Assembly: GCF_039544005.1 (NCBI RefSeq)
Contig: NZ_BAABKV010000001.1
Location: 248,001 to 312,000, forward strand
Reading direction: 5' to 3'
From: Kitasatospora paranensis
Lineage (GTDB): Bacteria > Actinomycetota > Actinomycetes > Streptomycetales > Streptomycetaceae
Length of the DNA stretch: 64,000 bases
Below the pieces are notes generated by a model. That model was not told where the DNA came from. It worked only from the letters and a program-made list of their open reading frames with translations, and did not search any database. Below, piece after piece: positions 11,620-20,886 of the stretch. The position numbers were made by a program, and so were the translations under genes. Positions within the stretch are counted from its first letter, which is position 1. Every line of letters begins with the position of its first letter.

Positions 11620-13623
11620 ATGCCAGACGTATCCGCACGGCCCGGACGAACCCACCGGCGCCGCATCTCCGCCCACGCCCGATTCGCCCTGATGACAGCC
11701 GTCGGCCTCCTGCCCACCCTCGCAGTGGTGCCCCAGGCCCAGGCCGCCGACCAGGCCACCGGCGGCGCGCGGGCCACAGGCTTCGCCGCAGCCGCCGCCG
11801 AGTACAAGGTGCCGCTGCAGGTCCTGCTCGGCGTCTCCTACCTGGAGAGCCGCTGGGACACGCACAACGGCGCCCCCAGCACCGACGCCGGCTACGGCCC
11901 GATGCACCTGACTGACGCCCGCGGCGCGCTGAACGGCCTCCACCAGCAGAGCGACGGCACAGGGGACCCGCGCGGCAAGGACGACACGCCCCTGAACATC
12001 CACATGCCACCGACGCCCACCCCCGCGTCGCAGATCCCCACCCGGCTCCAGACGGTGGACGAAGCCGCCCGCCTCACCGGCGCCACCAGCCAGCAGCTCA
12101 AGAGCGACCCCTCGACGAACATCCGCGGCGGCGCCGCCCTCCTCGCCGCCCACCAGGCCGCCCTCGGAGAACCCGCCTCCACCGACCCCGCCGCCTGGTA
12201 CGGAGCCGTGGCCCGCTACTCCGGCGCCGACGACGACGCCACCGCACGACAGTTCGCCGACCAAGTGTTCGAGGTGATCGCCGAGGGCGAAGCCCGCCTC
12301 ACCGACGCCGACGGCGGCCCGGTCACCCTGCCCGCCGCCCGGATCGCCCCGCGCACCGATCAGCTCGCCAAACTGCACCTGCGACACGCCCAGAGCGGCG
12401 CGGACTGCCCGCCCTCCCTCGGCTGCGAATGGATCCCCGCCCCCTACCAGCAGCTGTCGGACGCACCCGGCGACTACGGCAACCACGACCTGTCCAACCG
12501 GCCGTTCAACCAGAAAATCGACTACATCGTCATCCACGACACCGAGACGCTGTACGAGCCCACCCTGAGCCTCGTCCAGGACCCGACCTACGTCTCCTGG
12601 CACTACACGGTGCGCTCCGCCGACGGCCACATCGCCAACCACGTCAACCCCAAGGACGCGGCCTGGCACGCCGGGAACTGGTACGTCAACGCCAAATCCA
12701 TCGGCATCGAACACGAAGGCTTCCTCGCGCAGGGCGGCCAGTGGTACACCGAGGCCATGTACCGCAACTCGGCGAAGCTGGTGCGGTACCTGGCCGGCAA
12801 GTACGGCATCCCCTTGGACCGCGCACACATCGTCGGCCACGACAACGTGCCCGGCAGCACCCCCGCCAGCATCCCCGGCATGCACCAGGACCCGGGCCCC
12901 TACTGGGACTGGGGCCACTACTTCGATCTGCTGGGCCACCCGTTCACGGGCTCCGGCCCCGCCGCCACGGCCGGCCTGGTCACCATCGCCCCCGACTACG
13001 AGACCAACGCCGAGCCCTACTACTGCGGCGACACACCCGCCGACCTGTGCCCCGTGCACGGCTCCGCGTCGATCACGCTCCGCACCGCACCACACGACGA
13101 CGCACCACTCGTCACCGACATCGGCATCCGGCCCACCCCGGGCACCTGGTCGGTGTACGACCACGCGGCCCGTGTCAGCACCGGTCAACAGTACGTCATC
13201 GCCGACCGCGACGGCGACTGGACCGCGATCTGGTACCTCGGCCAGAAGGGCTGGTTCCGCAACCCCGCCGCCAAGCCCGTCACGCTCACCGAATACGGCC
13301 TGACAGTCGTCACCCGACCGGGCCGAACCTCGGTACCGGTGTACGGACGCGCCTACCCTGAGGCCTCGGCCTATCCCACGGGCATCAACCCGCAGGCCAT
13401 CACGCCGCTCCCGTACACCCTCCAGCCAGGACAGCGCTACTCCTTCGGCGGAGCCGTCCACGGCGAGTACTACTTCTCCAACACGTTCGACCAGGCGAAC
13501 CACACAGTCGTCCGCGGCACGAACGTCTACTACCAGATCCAGTTCGGCCAGCGATTCATGTTCGTCAACGCCGACGACGTCCAGCTGGTGCCGAGCTGGG
13601 CGCCCGCACCCACCGGCGGCTGA
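11620..13623 (+). CDS. secreted N-acetylmuramoyl-L-alanine amidase with an SLT-like N-terminal domain
   Basis: About 667 residues from the ATG at 11620, chosen because AAAGGAG precedes it at normal distance; upstream in-frame starts lack this. The signal peptide ends near VPQAQA-AD. Residues about 55-230 resemble a lytic-transglycosylase-like fold (VLLGVSYLESRWDTH, GYGPMHL), with Glu as possible catalyst. The amidase_2 domain spans about 300-450: IDYIVIHDTE (zinc His), WHYTVRSADGHI, AWHAGN, SIGIEHEG, IVGHDNVPG (zinc His), HQDPGPYWDW. An SH3-like tail starts near CPVHGSASITLRTAP. It would separate stem peptides from glycan outside the cell, producing the peptides and denuded strands that the preceding importer and glycosidase could use. 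Confidence 0.88.
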   Translation: MPDVSARPGRTHRRRISAHARFALMTAVGLLPTLAVVPQAQAADQATGGARATGFAAAAAEYKVPLQVLLGVSYLESRWDTHNGAPSTDAGYGPMHLTDARGALNGLHQQSDGTGDPRGKDDTPLNIHMPPTPTPASQIPTRLQTVDEAARLTGATSQQLKSDPSTNIRGGAALLAAHQAALGEPASTDPAAWYGAVARYSGADDDATARQFADQVFEVIAEGEARLTDADGGPVTLPAARIAPRTDQLAKLHLRHAQSGADCPPSLGCEWIPAPYQQLSDAPGDYGNHDLSNRPFNQKIDYIVIHDTETLYEPTLSLVQDPTYVSWHYTVRSADGHIANHVNPKDAAWHAGNWYVNAKSIGIEHEGFLAQGGQWYTEAMYRNSAKLVRYLAGKYGIPLDRAHIVGHDNVPGSTPASIPGMHQDPGPYWDWGHYFDLLGHPFTGSGPAATAGLVTIAPDYETNAEPYYCGDTPADLCPVHGSASITLRTAPHDDAPLVTDIGIRPTPGTWSVYDHAARVSTGQQYVIADRDGDWTAIWYLGQKGWFRNPAAKPVTLTEYGLTVVTRPGRTSVPVYGRAYPEASAYPTGINPQAITPLPYTLQPGQRYSFGGAVHGEYYFSNTFDQANHTVVRGTNVYYQIQFGQRFMFVNADDVQLVPSWAPAPTGG

Positions 13624-13632
13624 GGCCGGTAG

Positions 13633-13666
13633 CGTGGGTGCCGGCGCCGCGCCGCCGGCACCCACG
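13633..13666 (+). terminator. hairpin after the amidase gene
   Basis: Perfect 13-bp inverted repeat, CGTGGGTGCCGGC and its complement, with an 8-base loop starting ten bases after the stop. It argues against an upstream start for the next gene inside the stem. Confidence 0.72.
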
Positions 13667-13702
13667 ACCGGCCACGGGCGGCCAGAGAGCCAGGACAGCA
13701 CG

Positions 13703-15061
13703 ATGACAGGGCACACGCCGGACAGGTCCTCTCCCCACCCGAGCCGGCAAAGCGAGCCCAGGGGCTCCTCCGGCAGCGACACTGGCCCCGGACTGGCCGC
13801 GCTCCATCGCTGGGCAGACTCAGCCTCGTTCGCGGACGGCACCGCCGAAGGACTCGTCCTGACCGACCACCACCCCGCCTTTCCCGGACGGACCGCCCTG
13901 GCCTGGCACGAACACGTCGGCTCCACCTCATACACCGACCCCTTCGGCCACGGACCCGGAACCTGGCGCTACGCCCGATGGACCTCACCCTGGACGCCGG
14001 TCGGGCTCGAGCTCGACCGACCCGGCGCCCCCCAGGCCCACAACGCTCCCGACCCAGTCGGCGCGGACGAGCTGGTGCCCTCCTGGACCGCCACCGGCCC
14101 CACCCACAGCCGCCTCACCGTACGCCTCCAGGTACGGGACGCCACCGGCAACGAATCCGACTGGTACACCATGGCCCAGTGGGCGCCCGGCGACGAGACT
14201 GTGCACCGCACCACCGTCCCCGCACAGTCCGACGCATTCGGCACCATCGAGATCGACACCTTCACCGCCGCGCCAGGACGCACCACCCATGCCTTCCGGA
14301 TCCAGACCCTCCTCCTCCTCGCCGACGACCAGGAACCCGATCCCCGCGGGACCGCCACCTCGGACGCCCCACCCGCACTGCACTCCCTCACAATGATGGT
14401 CTCCAACAAGGCCGCGCCGACGCGCCACACGGTCAGCGGCCACGGCGGCGCCTGGGGCACCATCCTCGAAGTACCCCAGCGCTCACAGGAAGTCCACACC
14501 GGGCACTGTCCGCAGTACGACGGGGGCGGCGAGGCCTGGGCCGGCCCCGCCTGCACCGCCATGCTCACCGCATATTTCGGCCGTGGCCCCGCCGACGACG
14601 AACTGCTCTGGATCGATCCGAAGGATCCGGCCCCCGACGTCGACTTCACCGCCCGCGCCGTCTACGACTACGCCTACAAAGGCTGCGGCAACTGGGCATT
14701 CAACGCCGCCTACCCCGCCAGATACGGCCTACTTGGCATCGTCACCCGCCTCCGGTCACTCACAGAACTCGAGCACTTCATCACCGCCGGAATCCCCATT
14801 GCCACAGCACAGTCCGCCCGGAGCAACGAACTCGGCGGCTACTCCACCGCGGGAAACATCATGGTCGTGCGCGGCTTCGAAGAGAACGGCGATGTCGTTG
14901 TCAACGATCCGCTTTCTCCCACGGACAAGGACGTACGCCGAACCTACCCGCGCGGCGACTTCGAACGCGTATGGATGGCCGGCGGCGGAATCATCTACCT
15001 CGTTCACCCACCACAACATCAGCTGCCACCAAACATCCCGGGGCTGCCCAGGAACTGGTGA
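13703..15061 (+). CDS. C39-like papain-fold protein
   Basis: About 452 residues, start ATG 13703 (MTGHTPDRSS) just past the hairpin. The N-terminal half has WYTMAQWAPGDETVHRTTV and FRIQTLLLLAD. The C-terminal papain-like domain begins at GHCPQYDGGGEAWAGPACTA and continues with YDYAYKGCGNWAFNAAYPARYG, IPIATAQSA, NIMVVRGFEENGDVVVNDP and IIYLVHP. As I remember this actinobacterial family, the segment usually reads GEAWCSPTST with Cys as nucleophile; here that place is Ala and a Cys appears four residues later. No signal peptide is evident, yet relatives are often exported. Possible roles are a wall-peptide hydrolase or an inactive relative. It lies directly downstream of the amidase. Confidence 0.65.
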   Translation: MTGHTPDRSSPHPSRQSEPRGSSGSDTGPGLAALHRWADSASFADGTAEGLVLTDHHPAFPGRTALAWHEHVGSTSYTDPFGHGPGTWRYARWTSPWTPVGLELDRPGAPQAHNAPDPVGADELVPSWTATGPTHSRLTVRLQVRDATGNESDWYTMAQWAPGDETVHRTTVPAQSDAFGTIEIDTFTAAPGRTTHAFRIQTLLLLADDQEPDPRGTATSDAPPALHSLTMMVSNKAAPTRHTVSGHGGAWGTILEVPQRSQEVHTGHCPQYDGGGEAWAGPACTAMLTAYFGRGPADDELLWIDPKDPAPDVDFTARAVYDYAYKGCGNWAFNAAYPARYGLLGIVTRLRSLTELEHFITAGIPIATAQSARSNELGGYSTAGNIMVVRGFEENGDVVVNDPLSPTDKDVRRTYPRGDFERVWMAGGGIIYLVHPPQHQLPPNIPGLPRNW

Positions 15062-15700
15062 CTGAAGAGTTTGGAATCTTCCGTGACAGCCAACCCACGC
15101 ACCAACATGGGACAGCGGAACGAGCGGAACGGTCCGCCGTTGTCCGTGACCATCATGACAAGTGGCTGCACGGCGCCGTCGGCGTCGCGCGGGGCCAGGT
15201 CGGCCAGCCGGGAGCGGGCCAGGAACTCGGCCTTGGCGAGCGCAAGCTCGATCGCGGCGATCGAAGCGTCCCGGTCAGCGCGACGTGCCAGCCCAGCTCG
15301 TACTTCGACCAGTAGTCCCGGCAGCAGGCCAGTCGCCAGGTGCCGCCAACGGTGGTCTCAAACTCGGAGAAGTCCATTTGCCAGACCTGGTTCGGACCGG
15401 TCCGGTGGCAAAGGCGGCCTTGCGGCGGGCTGCAAGCTGTCGCCGTTCGCGCTGGGAGTTCGCCTCCAGCAGCAGACCCTCGTCGCGCAGCAGCCGCCGC
15501 ACGGTGGCCTGCGAGACGCGGTGGCCGTCGCGGCGGCACATCGCCCACACCTTCCGATGACCCCACGCCGGGTGCTCGAGCGTGTGCCGGCGGGCAGCAT
15601 CGCGGACCAGCTCCCGGGCAGGACGCGGCCACGGCCCCCGAGCCTGCGTGCCCTGACGGACACGGGCCTGGTGACGGCGCCAGGTGTCCATCCCCTCGAA
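15062..15700 (-). pseudogene. DDE (IS3/rve-type) transposase fragment, multiply frameshifted
   Basis: Read on the minus strand. HPAWGHRKVWAMCRRDGHRVS and VRRLLRDEGLLLEA (HTH_21-like) lead in another frame to NQVWQMDFSEFETT (first catalytic Asp), CRDYWSKYELGWHV and, near 15150, VMMVTDNGGPFRSFR (second Asp). Homology stops near 15107 before the catalytic Glu, so the element is truncated at its 3' end by the sequence next to the C39-like gene. At least two frame changes split it. Confidence 0.7.
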
Positions 15701-15702
15701 CC

Positions 15703-16125
15703 GTAGAGACCTTCCTTACGCGGTCGGTCCAGCTGAATGTGTTCGGCGCGGGCGTTGCTGATGAGCCGTTCGAACTCGGCGGGTGCATGGCCGGCCGCCG
15801 AGGTATGCCTGCGGCGAGTGTTGTAGAAGTCGGTGATCCAGGTGGCGATCTTGATCCGGGCCTGGTCCCGCGCGGTGAAATGGTGCCGGTGGATGTATTC
15901 GACCTTGATCAGCGATTTGAAGCTCTCGGCGGCGGCATTGTCCAGCGCCGAGCCCACATGCCCCGTCAACTGCACCACGCCCAACGTGTCGCCAAGGCCG
16001 TTGCACGCCTCGCTCGTATATTCACTGCCGCGGTCACCGTGGAAAATCACGCCGTCCACCTCGCCGCCACGGGTGGCGGCCGCCATCTTTGAGAGGACGT
16101 CCTGCTCGTTTGCGGGATAATTCAT
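15703..16125 (-). pseudogene. IS3-family transposase C-terminal fragment
   Basis: Minus-strand segment VIFHGDRGSEYTSEAC (catalytic Asp), QLTGHVGSALDNAAAESF (catalytic Glu) and YNTRRRHTSAAGHAPAEFE, the C-terminal half of an IS3 OrfB integrase core. The N-terminal half and any OrfA are missing. Its upstream edge is exactly where the next, unrelated transposase piece ends (about 16122), so one remnant appears to have landed in another. Confidence 0.72.
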
Positions 16126-16660
16126 GGATTGTGCCAGGTTATGACGGTTTCGCCCGTTGCCCGCTCGGCGAGATTGGAGATCATCGCGAGGCGGATCACG
16201 CTTTCGGAGTGCTCGGGTTTGGTCTCGTAGTCGCGGGCGAGTCGCCGGTGCATCATGATCCAGCCGAAGGTGCGCTCGACGACCCATCTCCTGGGCACGA
16301 CCGAGAAGCCCTTGACCTGGGCGTTTCGCGGGACGCCATCAACGTCGATGCCGAGCTTCGCTCCGTGTTCGATCGCCTGGGTCTTGTAGCCGGTGTCGAC
16401 CCATGCTTGGTGATTGCGGGGTGCGATTCGGCGAGTCGGGTCAGGAGTTGCTTGCCGGCGTCGTGTCGGAGACGCCGGCGGCGGTGACCGTGACGAGTAG
16501 GAGGAGGCCGAGCGTGTCGACGACGATGCTGCGTTTGCCTCCGAGGATCTTCTTGCTGGCGTCGATGCACTGGGTGGCAGTCGGCACACGATAGTCTGCA
16601 GCGGACGCGCACGACCGGCAGATCCGGGCCGACGCCGCCCATGGGTTCGGAACTGCGGTC
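16122..16660 (-). pseudogene. IS5-family transposase remnant
   Basis: Minus strand. The C-terminal part is continuous: NHQAWVDTGYKTQAIEHGA, then RRWVVERTFGWIMMHRRLARDYE, the DDE Glu region typical of IS5-type elements, stop at 16122. Upstream, in another frame, VPTATQCIDASKKILGGKRS and VVDTLGLLLLVTVTAA correspond to the DS/V(D)T region. The frame change near 16460 and the absence of an N-terminus show it is dead. Confidence 0.72.
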
Positions 16661-17018
16661 CGGAACCGGGTGCGCTCGGCTCCAGGCCGGCGATTCGAAA
16701 CAACGCGCGCACAGCCCGATTCACCGACGATGAGACCGCCGACCGTGCGGAGCTGCCCGCAGCGGCCGACGGCTCGATCGATTTGGTGAAGGATCTACCC
16801 CGAGTGTGCTCAGCGCGGTGGTACGCACTGCTGCCCTGACCGTGTGCGAGTCGGGCCGATTCGTGCCGACGAGCGGACTGGCATGCTCGGGGGAGCAGAA
16901 TCTCGCCATCCCGGACCCGTGGCACATGTACAACGCGATCACGCACCGGCGGACGGGCGAACATTGGGTTCATTCGACCGCTCGCCGCCGGCACGCCCGA
17001 GCTCGCCCCACCTCGGGG
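16661..17018. other. gene-free interval
   Basis: About 360 bases between the IS remnants and the stop of the S51-type gene. Short open frames exist on both strands but none has recognisable domains or a ribosome-binding site. No inverted repeats of note were seen. Confidence 0.4.
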
Positions 17019-18720
17019 TCAGCTCTTGCTGACGGCGCAGCTGTAGGTCGCGCTTCCGGAGCCGCTGTAGGCCTCCAGGTCGATGTAGTAGGTGCCGGAG
17101 CTGCCGGCTGTGTAGGTGAGTGCCTCGGCCACGCCCTTGCCGTTGTTGACGGACCGGGTCTGGGTGCTGCCGCTGGAGTTGAGGAGGTACAGGTCGGCGT
17201 CGTAGGCCGTCGGGATGGAGCAGTTGACGGTGACGGTCTGACCGTTGGTGAGTGTGAGGGCGTAGTAGTCGCGGTCGGAGGTGCTCTTCATGCTTCCGGT
17301 GAGCGTGAGGGGGAAGGCGAGTGCGGAGATGTTGTTGGCGGCGCTGGTGGAGTCGTTCGGCTCGGCTTCGGTGTATGTCGAGCCGCCGCCGCTGTTGGTG
17401 ACCGTCCAGGTGAACGTGGTGGAGCCGCTGGCGCCGGTGGTGTCGGTGGCGGTGACGGTGACGGTGGAGGTCCCGGCGGTGGTCGGGGTGCCGGTGACGA
17501 GGCCGCTGCCGCTGATGGACAGTCCGGCGGGCAGGCCGGTCGCGGTGTACGAAAGGGTCTGGCCCGCCGCCGAGTCGGTCGCGTTGAGCTGGAGGCTGAC
17601 GGCCGTCCCGAGGGCGGTGGTCCGGTTGCCGGGGGAGGTGACCGTGACGGTGTTGCCGCCGCTCTGGCAGGTGGTGACCGGCGTGCCGCTGTAGAGGTTG
17701 GCGTCGGCGACGCCGTTGGTGACGCTCCTGAGGTAGTAGCCGCAGGTGGGCCGGTTCTTGAAGTCGAAGGTGCTGCCGTCGGTGAGGTGCCAGATCTTGT
17801 AGCCGGAGTAGGTGAGCGGGCTGCCGGAGACGGCCTTCTCGGGCTGGTGGTCGCCGAGCACGATGTAGGCGTCGGCGCCGGAGAGCGTGCCGAGGCCGTT
17901 CCTGTCGAGGAAGAGCGACCCGCCGCCCTGCTCGATGCCGACCCCCAGGCCTTGCCGGAGGTGGTCAGGCCGTCCTTGACCGCCCGGGCGACGAACGCCA
18001 TCGTACGGCCCATCCGGTCGCGGGTGACGAAGTGCGAGTCGTCGATGGTGTCCGCGTAGTTGGGCCAGGAGAACATGCCCGTGGTGAAGGTGACGGTGCT
18101 GTCGTACGGGTTGGCGAGCGCGGTGGGGAGTCGGTGCCGCCGCCGCAGGCGTCGTAGACGATCGCACTGTTGATGTGGGTGCCTGCGCTGCCGCCGCCGG
18201 AACCGCCGCCCTTGGCGACGACGGACTGCACGGACGCCTGGAGCGCGGTGCCCTTCCAGGACGCGTAGACGCACTGGTTGCCGCCGGCGAAGTAGACGAA
18301 CTCGGCATTGCGGACATCGGTGTTGACCTGGCTGCTGTTGCCGTCGGCGGCGGAGGTGACGACGTCGGTGGTGCAGGAGTTGATGCCGCTCAGGCCCATG
18401 ATGACGTCGCACTCCGGGGTGGCGCTGCCGGAGCTCGGGGCGGAGTCGGCGAGGACGGTGACGTCGATGCTGCCCGTCCCGCCGGTGATGGCGTTGATCG
18501 CCTTGGTCATGGTGGCGGGGACGACGGCCCCGTCGCCGTTCATGGTGAAGGCCGGGCCGCTCCAACTGCTCCGGCTGACATCGGTGGAGCTGCCGAGGCG
18601 CACCCGGCTGACGGAGGCGTGGGCAGTCTGCGGTACGGCCACGGCGCTCGCGCCGGCCAGCAGGGCGATGGCAAGGACGATGGCGGGTCGACGCGGAAGT
18701 CTGGACAGGCTCGGTCTCAC
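17019..18720 (-). CDS. exported S51 (cyanophycinase-like) hydrolase with Ig-like and PPC domains, two apparent frameshifts
   Basis: About 567 residues. GTG start at 18720 preceded by AGGAGGA. Signal peptide to about AHAS. The S51 core shows FVYFAGGNQCVYASWKGT, VAKGGGSGGGSAGTHINSA (GGSAG nucleophile elbow), DSHFVTRDRMGRTMAFVA (active-site His) and AYIVLGDHQPE. Breaks near 18126 and 17947 are each one base; the intact paralogue at 29843 gives the expected STDSATALANPYD and AWGVGVEEGG. After the core come a putative Ig domain (TVTVTSPGNRTTALGTAVS to FTWTVTN) and a C-terminal PPC domain (YTEAEPNDSTSAA, DRDYYALTLTNGQ, GSATYSCAVSKS) that often aids secretion or binding. Likely attacks a poly-amino-acid substrate outside the cell; activity is inferred. 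Confidence 0.78.
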
Positions 18721-18937
18721 GAGTCCTCCTGGCTGCGGGGGCGTGGGGGTGACCCATCGTGGGGATGGCGTCGAAATGGAACATACAGATGAATGAACAG
18801 CCTGGGAACATGTAACTCATGCTTCAACAGCAAAGATTTTCCCAACCGCAGAGATCACCCCTGCATGCAGGAGGAATCTCCAGGGGAAGCTACTTCGAAC
18901 CACTAGACGAGATCTTTTCAGGCACGTGTAGTTGGCG
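18721..18937. promoter_or_regulatory. control region upstream of the S51-PPC gene, TGTAAC words
   Basis: This 217-base AT-richer gap holds TGTAAC at 18811-18816 in the context ACATGTAACT, and a reverse copy GTTACA at 18936-18941 overlapping the IS5-type gene's stop. The same words recur in the other control regions of this locus. The promoter of the minus-strand hydrolase should be here; a start site cannot be assigned. Confidence 0.45.
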
Positions 18938-19721
18938 TTACATTGAGTGGATGACACGCACAGCGCGGACGCGTCTGTAGGTAATCAGGCGACAGGCCAG
19001 CTTGAGGAAGCCTTGTGGTTGTCGTCGCGTATCCTCAGCGGATGCGGAGGCGTCGGAAGCCTTGGATCCAGGTGTTGGTGCGCTCCACTACCGAGTGGAC
19101 GGTGCCCAGGCCGGAGCCCTGCGCGACTCCTCGGCGGGCGTGGCCGGCTTGATGCCGCGCTTGCGCTGCCACAGCATCCGGCGGAACGTGTCGTAGTCGT
19201 TGCCGCGGTCGGCGAACAGCTGGCGCGGGCGATGACGGGGGCGGCCGGTGGCGCGGCGGATACGCCGGATCGCGTTCAGCAGCGGCGGCACCCGGATGGC
19301 GTCGTGGCGGTTGCCGCTGGTCCGAGTGATGCGAGCGGGGTGCTTCGAGCCCGGCCGGGCGCGGTCGACCGGGCTCGGGCCTGTTTTGTGCCGCCCCTAC
19401 GAGCCTGGTGATGGGAGCCGTCGATCACCGCCCGGGACCAGTCCAGCTTCCCCGCGCGGTGCAGTTCGGTCAGCAGGACCTGGTGAAGCCGGTCCCACAC
19501 GCCCGCCTCGTGCCAGTCCCGAAACCGGCGCCAGCACGTCATCCCCGAGCCGAAACCCAGCTCCTGGGGCAGCCAATCCCGCTGGATGCCGGTGTGCAGC
19601 ACGAACAGGATCCCTGCAGACACCCACGATCATCTACAGGGAACCGGCCCGGATTGCGCGACCTGCGCTCCCGCACCGGCAGCAACGGCTCGATCCGATC
19701 CCACAGATCGTCCGGCACCAC
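18938..19721 (-). pseudogene. IS5-family transposase, multiply frameshifted
   Basis: Minus strand. It starts MVPDDLWDRIEPLLPVRERR, continues in a second frame LVVLHTGI-like (LFVLHTGIQRDWLPQELGF, WRRFRDWHEAGVWDRLHQVL, LDWSRAVIDGSHHQARRGG), then a third frame (RQLFADRGNDYDTFRRML), and ends VVERTNTWIQGFRRLRIR to a TAA at 18938. This is the full order of an IS5/IS427-type transposase, but three or more frame changes split it and no clean terminal repeats were found. It lies between the S51-PPC gene and the rpiR gene. Confidence 0.75.
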
Positions 19722-19735
19722 GCGCGCGGCCGCTC

Positions 19736-19830
19736 CTTAAGCTTCCCCACGGACGGACCAACGAGCCAGCGCAAGAAGATCTGGCCGCAATCCAGCGTTG
19801 GGGTAGCTCATCTCATTGCCCCGCTGGGGA
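19736..19830. repeat. dispersed repeat copy 1 (partner near 32998-33085)
   Basis: The segment CTTCCCCACGGACGGACCA at about 19742 recurs as CTTCCCCACGGATGGACCA near 33006, followed in both by ACGAGC, spaced GGCC matches and a GTTAGCTC/GTAGCTC word. Both copies lie just upstream (minus strand) of a transposase gene, so this is probably a mobile-element end or a shared target. Confidence 0.5.
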
Positions 19831-19858
19831 AGCGATCGTTCCTGGATCGATGCGGGGG

Positions 19859-20743
19859 CTACGCCAGGCCGAGGCGCTTGGCGGTGTCCTCCCCCACCTG
19901 CATGCGACGGTGGCCCGGTTCGGCGAGTGTGGTGAGGATGCCGGCCACGACGGTTTCGACCACGGCCAGGGTCGGCACCAGGCTGTCGTACGGCGACGGT
20001 GCGGCGACCTGGCTGGGCAGCACGACCTCGGCCCGGGAGGCCACCGGGGAGAGCCAGGTGTCGGTGAAGAGTACGGTCTTCCCGCCGCGTTCCTGGACGA
20101 TGTCGGCCATGGTCACCTTGTCGTCCTCGTAGCGGCGGTAGTCGAAGACCACCAGGACGTCCCGGCGGTTCAGCGCGGCCAGCACCGCCGTGCGCTCGAC
20201 CGGCCGGTCCGGCAGGAAGCGCACATCGTCGCGCAGTTGCATCAGGTGCAGTCCGAGGTACTGGGCGAGGAGATGGGTGAACCGGCCACCGGCAAGAGTG
20301 ATCCTGCGCTTCGGGTCCGCCAGCAGTTGGACGGCACATTCCACGTCGTGCGGGGTCAGCTCCGCCAGGGTGCGGCCGACGGCGGTGGTGAAGACCTCGC
20401 TGCCGTGACGCAACAGCCCGGCAGGACCGGCCTTTCCGGCGGCGGACCCTTCGGCCTCGTCGGCGTAGGAGCCGCTTGCGTACAGGGAGAGCGGGGAGGC
20501 GTTGCGTTCGTCGAGTTCGGCGCGCAGTGCGGTCTGGAAGTCCGGGAAGCCCTTGTAGCCCAGGCGGTTGACGAAGCGGATGACGGTGGGTGCGCTGACG
20601 GCGGCACGGTCGGCGAGGGTGGCGATGGTCTCGAAGCCGGCTGCCGGCCAGCCCGCGAGGAGGACCCGGCCGACCTTGCGTTCGGCGGGGCTGCACTGGC
20701 CCAGCCGCTGGCGGATCTCTTCGGCGAGGGCGCCAGTGGCCAT
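19859..20743 (-). CDS. RpiR-family transcriptional regulator
   Basis: Intact, 294 residues from ATG 20743. The N-terminal HTH_6 domain (about 1-80) reads SPAERKVGRVLL, FETIATLADRAAVSAPTVIRFVNRLGYKGFPDFQ. The SIS-type effector domain (about 125-270) reads RRITLAGGRFTHLLAQYLGLHL, DVLVVFDYRRYEDD, GGKTVLFTDTWLSPVAS. RpiR proteins sense phosphosugars or other small metabolites and bind palindromic operators. It lies downstream of the S51 cyanophycinase, M20 and importer genes, in the same direction but behind a hairpin. It is the only regulator in the locus, so it probably controls it. Confidence 0.9.
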   Translation of the reverse strand: MATGALAEEIRQRLGQCSPAERKVGRVLLAGWPAAGFETIATLADRAAVSAPTVIRFVNRLGYKGFPDFQTALRAELDERNASPLSLYASGSYADEAEGSAAGKAGPAGLLRHGSEVFTTAVGRTLAELTPHDVECAVQLLADPKRRITLAGGRFTHLLAQYLGLHLMQLRDDVRFLPDRPVERTAVLAALNRRDVLVVFDYRRYEDDKVTMADIVQERGGKTVLFTDTWLSPVASRAEVVLPSQVAAPSPYDSLVPTLAVVETVVAGILTTLAEPGHRRMQVGEDTAKRLGLA

Positions 20744-20795
20744 GGGGGAGGTTCCTTCCGAATGTGTGCCCGCGTCCGGAGAGGGACGGGGTAGG

Positions 20796-20840
20796 GGCGT
20801 CACCTCCGAGCCTAGCGGGCCGGGCTGCGGAGGTGACGCC
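20796..20840 (-). terminator. hairpin between the cyanophycinase gene and rpiR
   Basis: Perfect 13-bp inverted repeat, GGCGTCACCTCCG and CGGAGGTGACGCC, loop 19 bases. It lies 46 bases past the cyanophycinase stop and 53 bases before the rpiR start, so rpiR likely depends on read-through or its own promoter. Confidence 0.65.
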
Positions 20841-20886
20841 TGCTGATCGTGCCGGTCCGGGCTGGGCCCGGTCGACCCGGAACGTG

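Noticed and set aside
16721..16942. Small minus-strand open frame MIALYMCHGSGMARFC as a gene
   Set aside because: No ribosome-binding site or homology that I can recognise; lies among IS debris.
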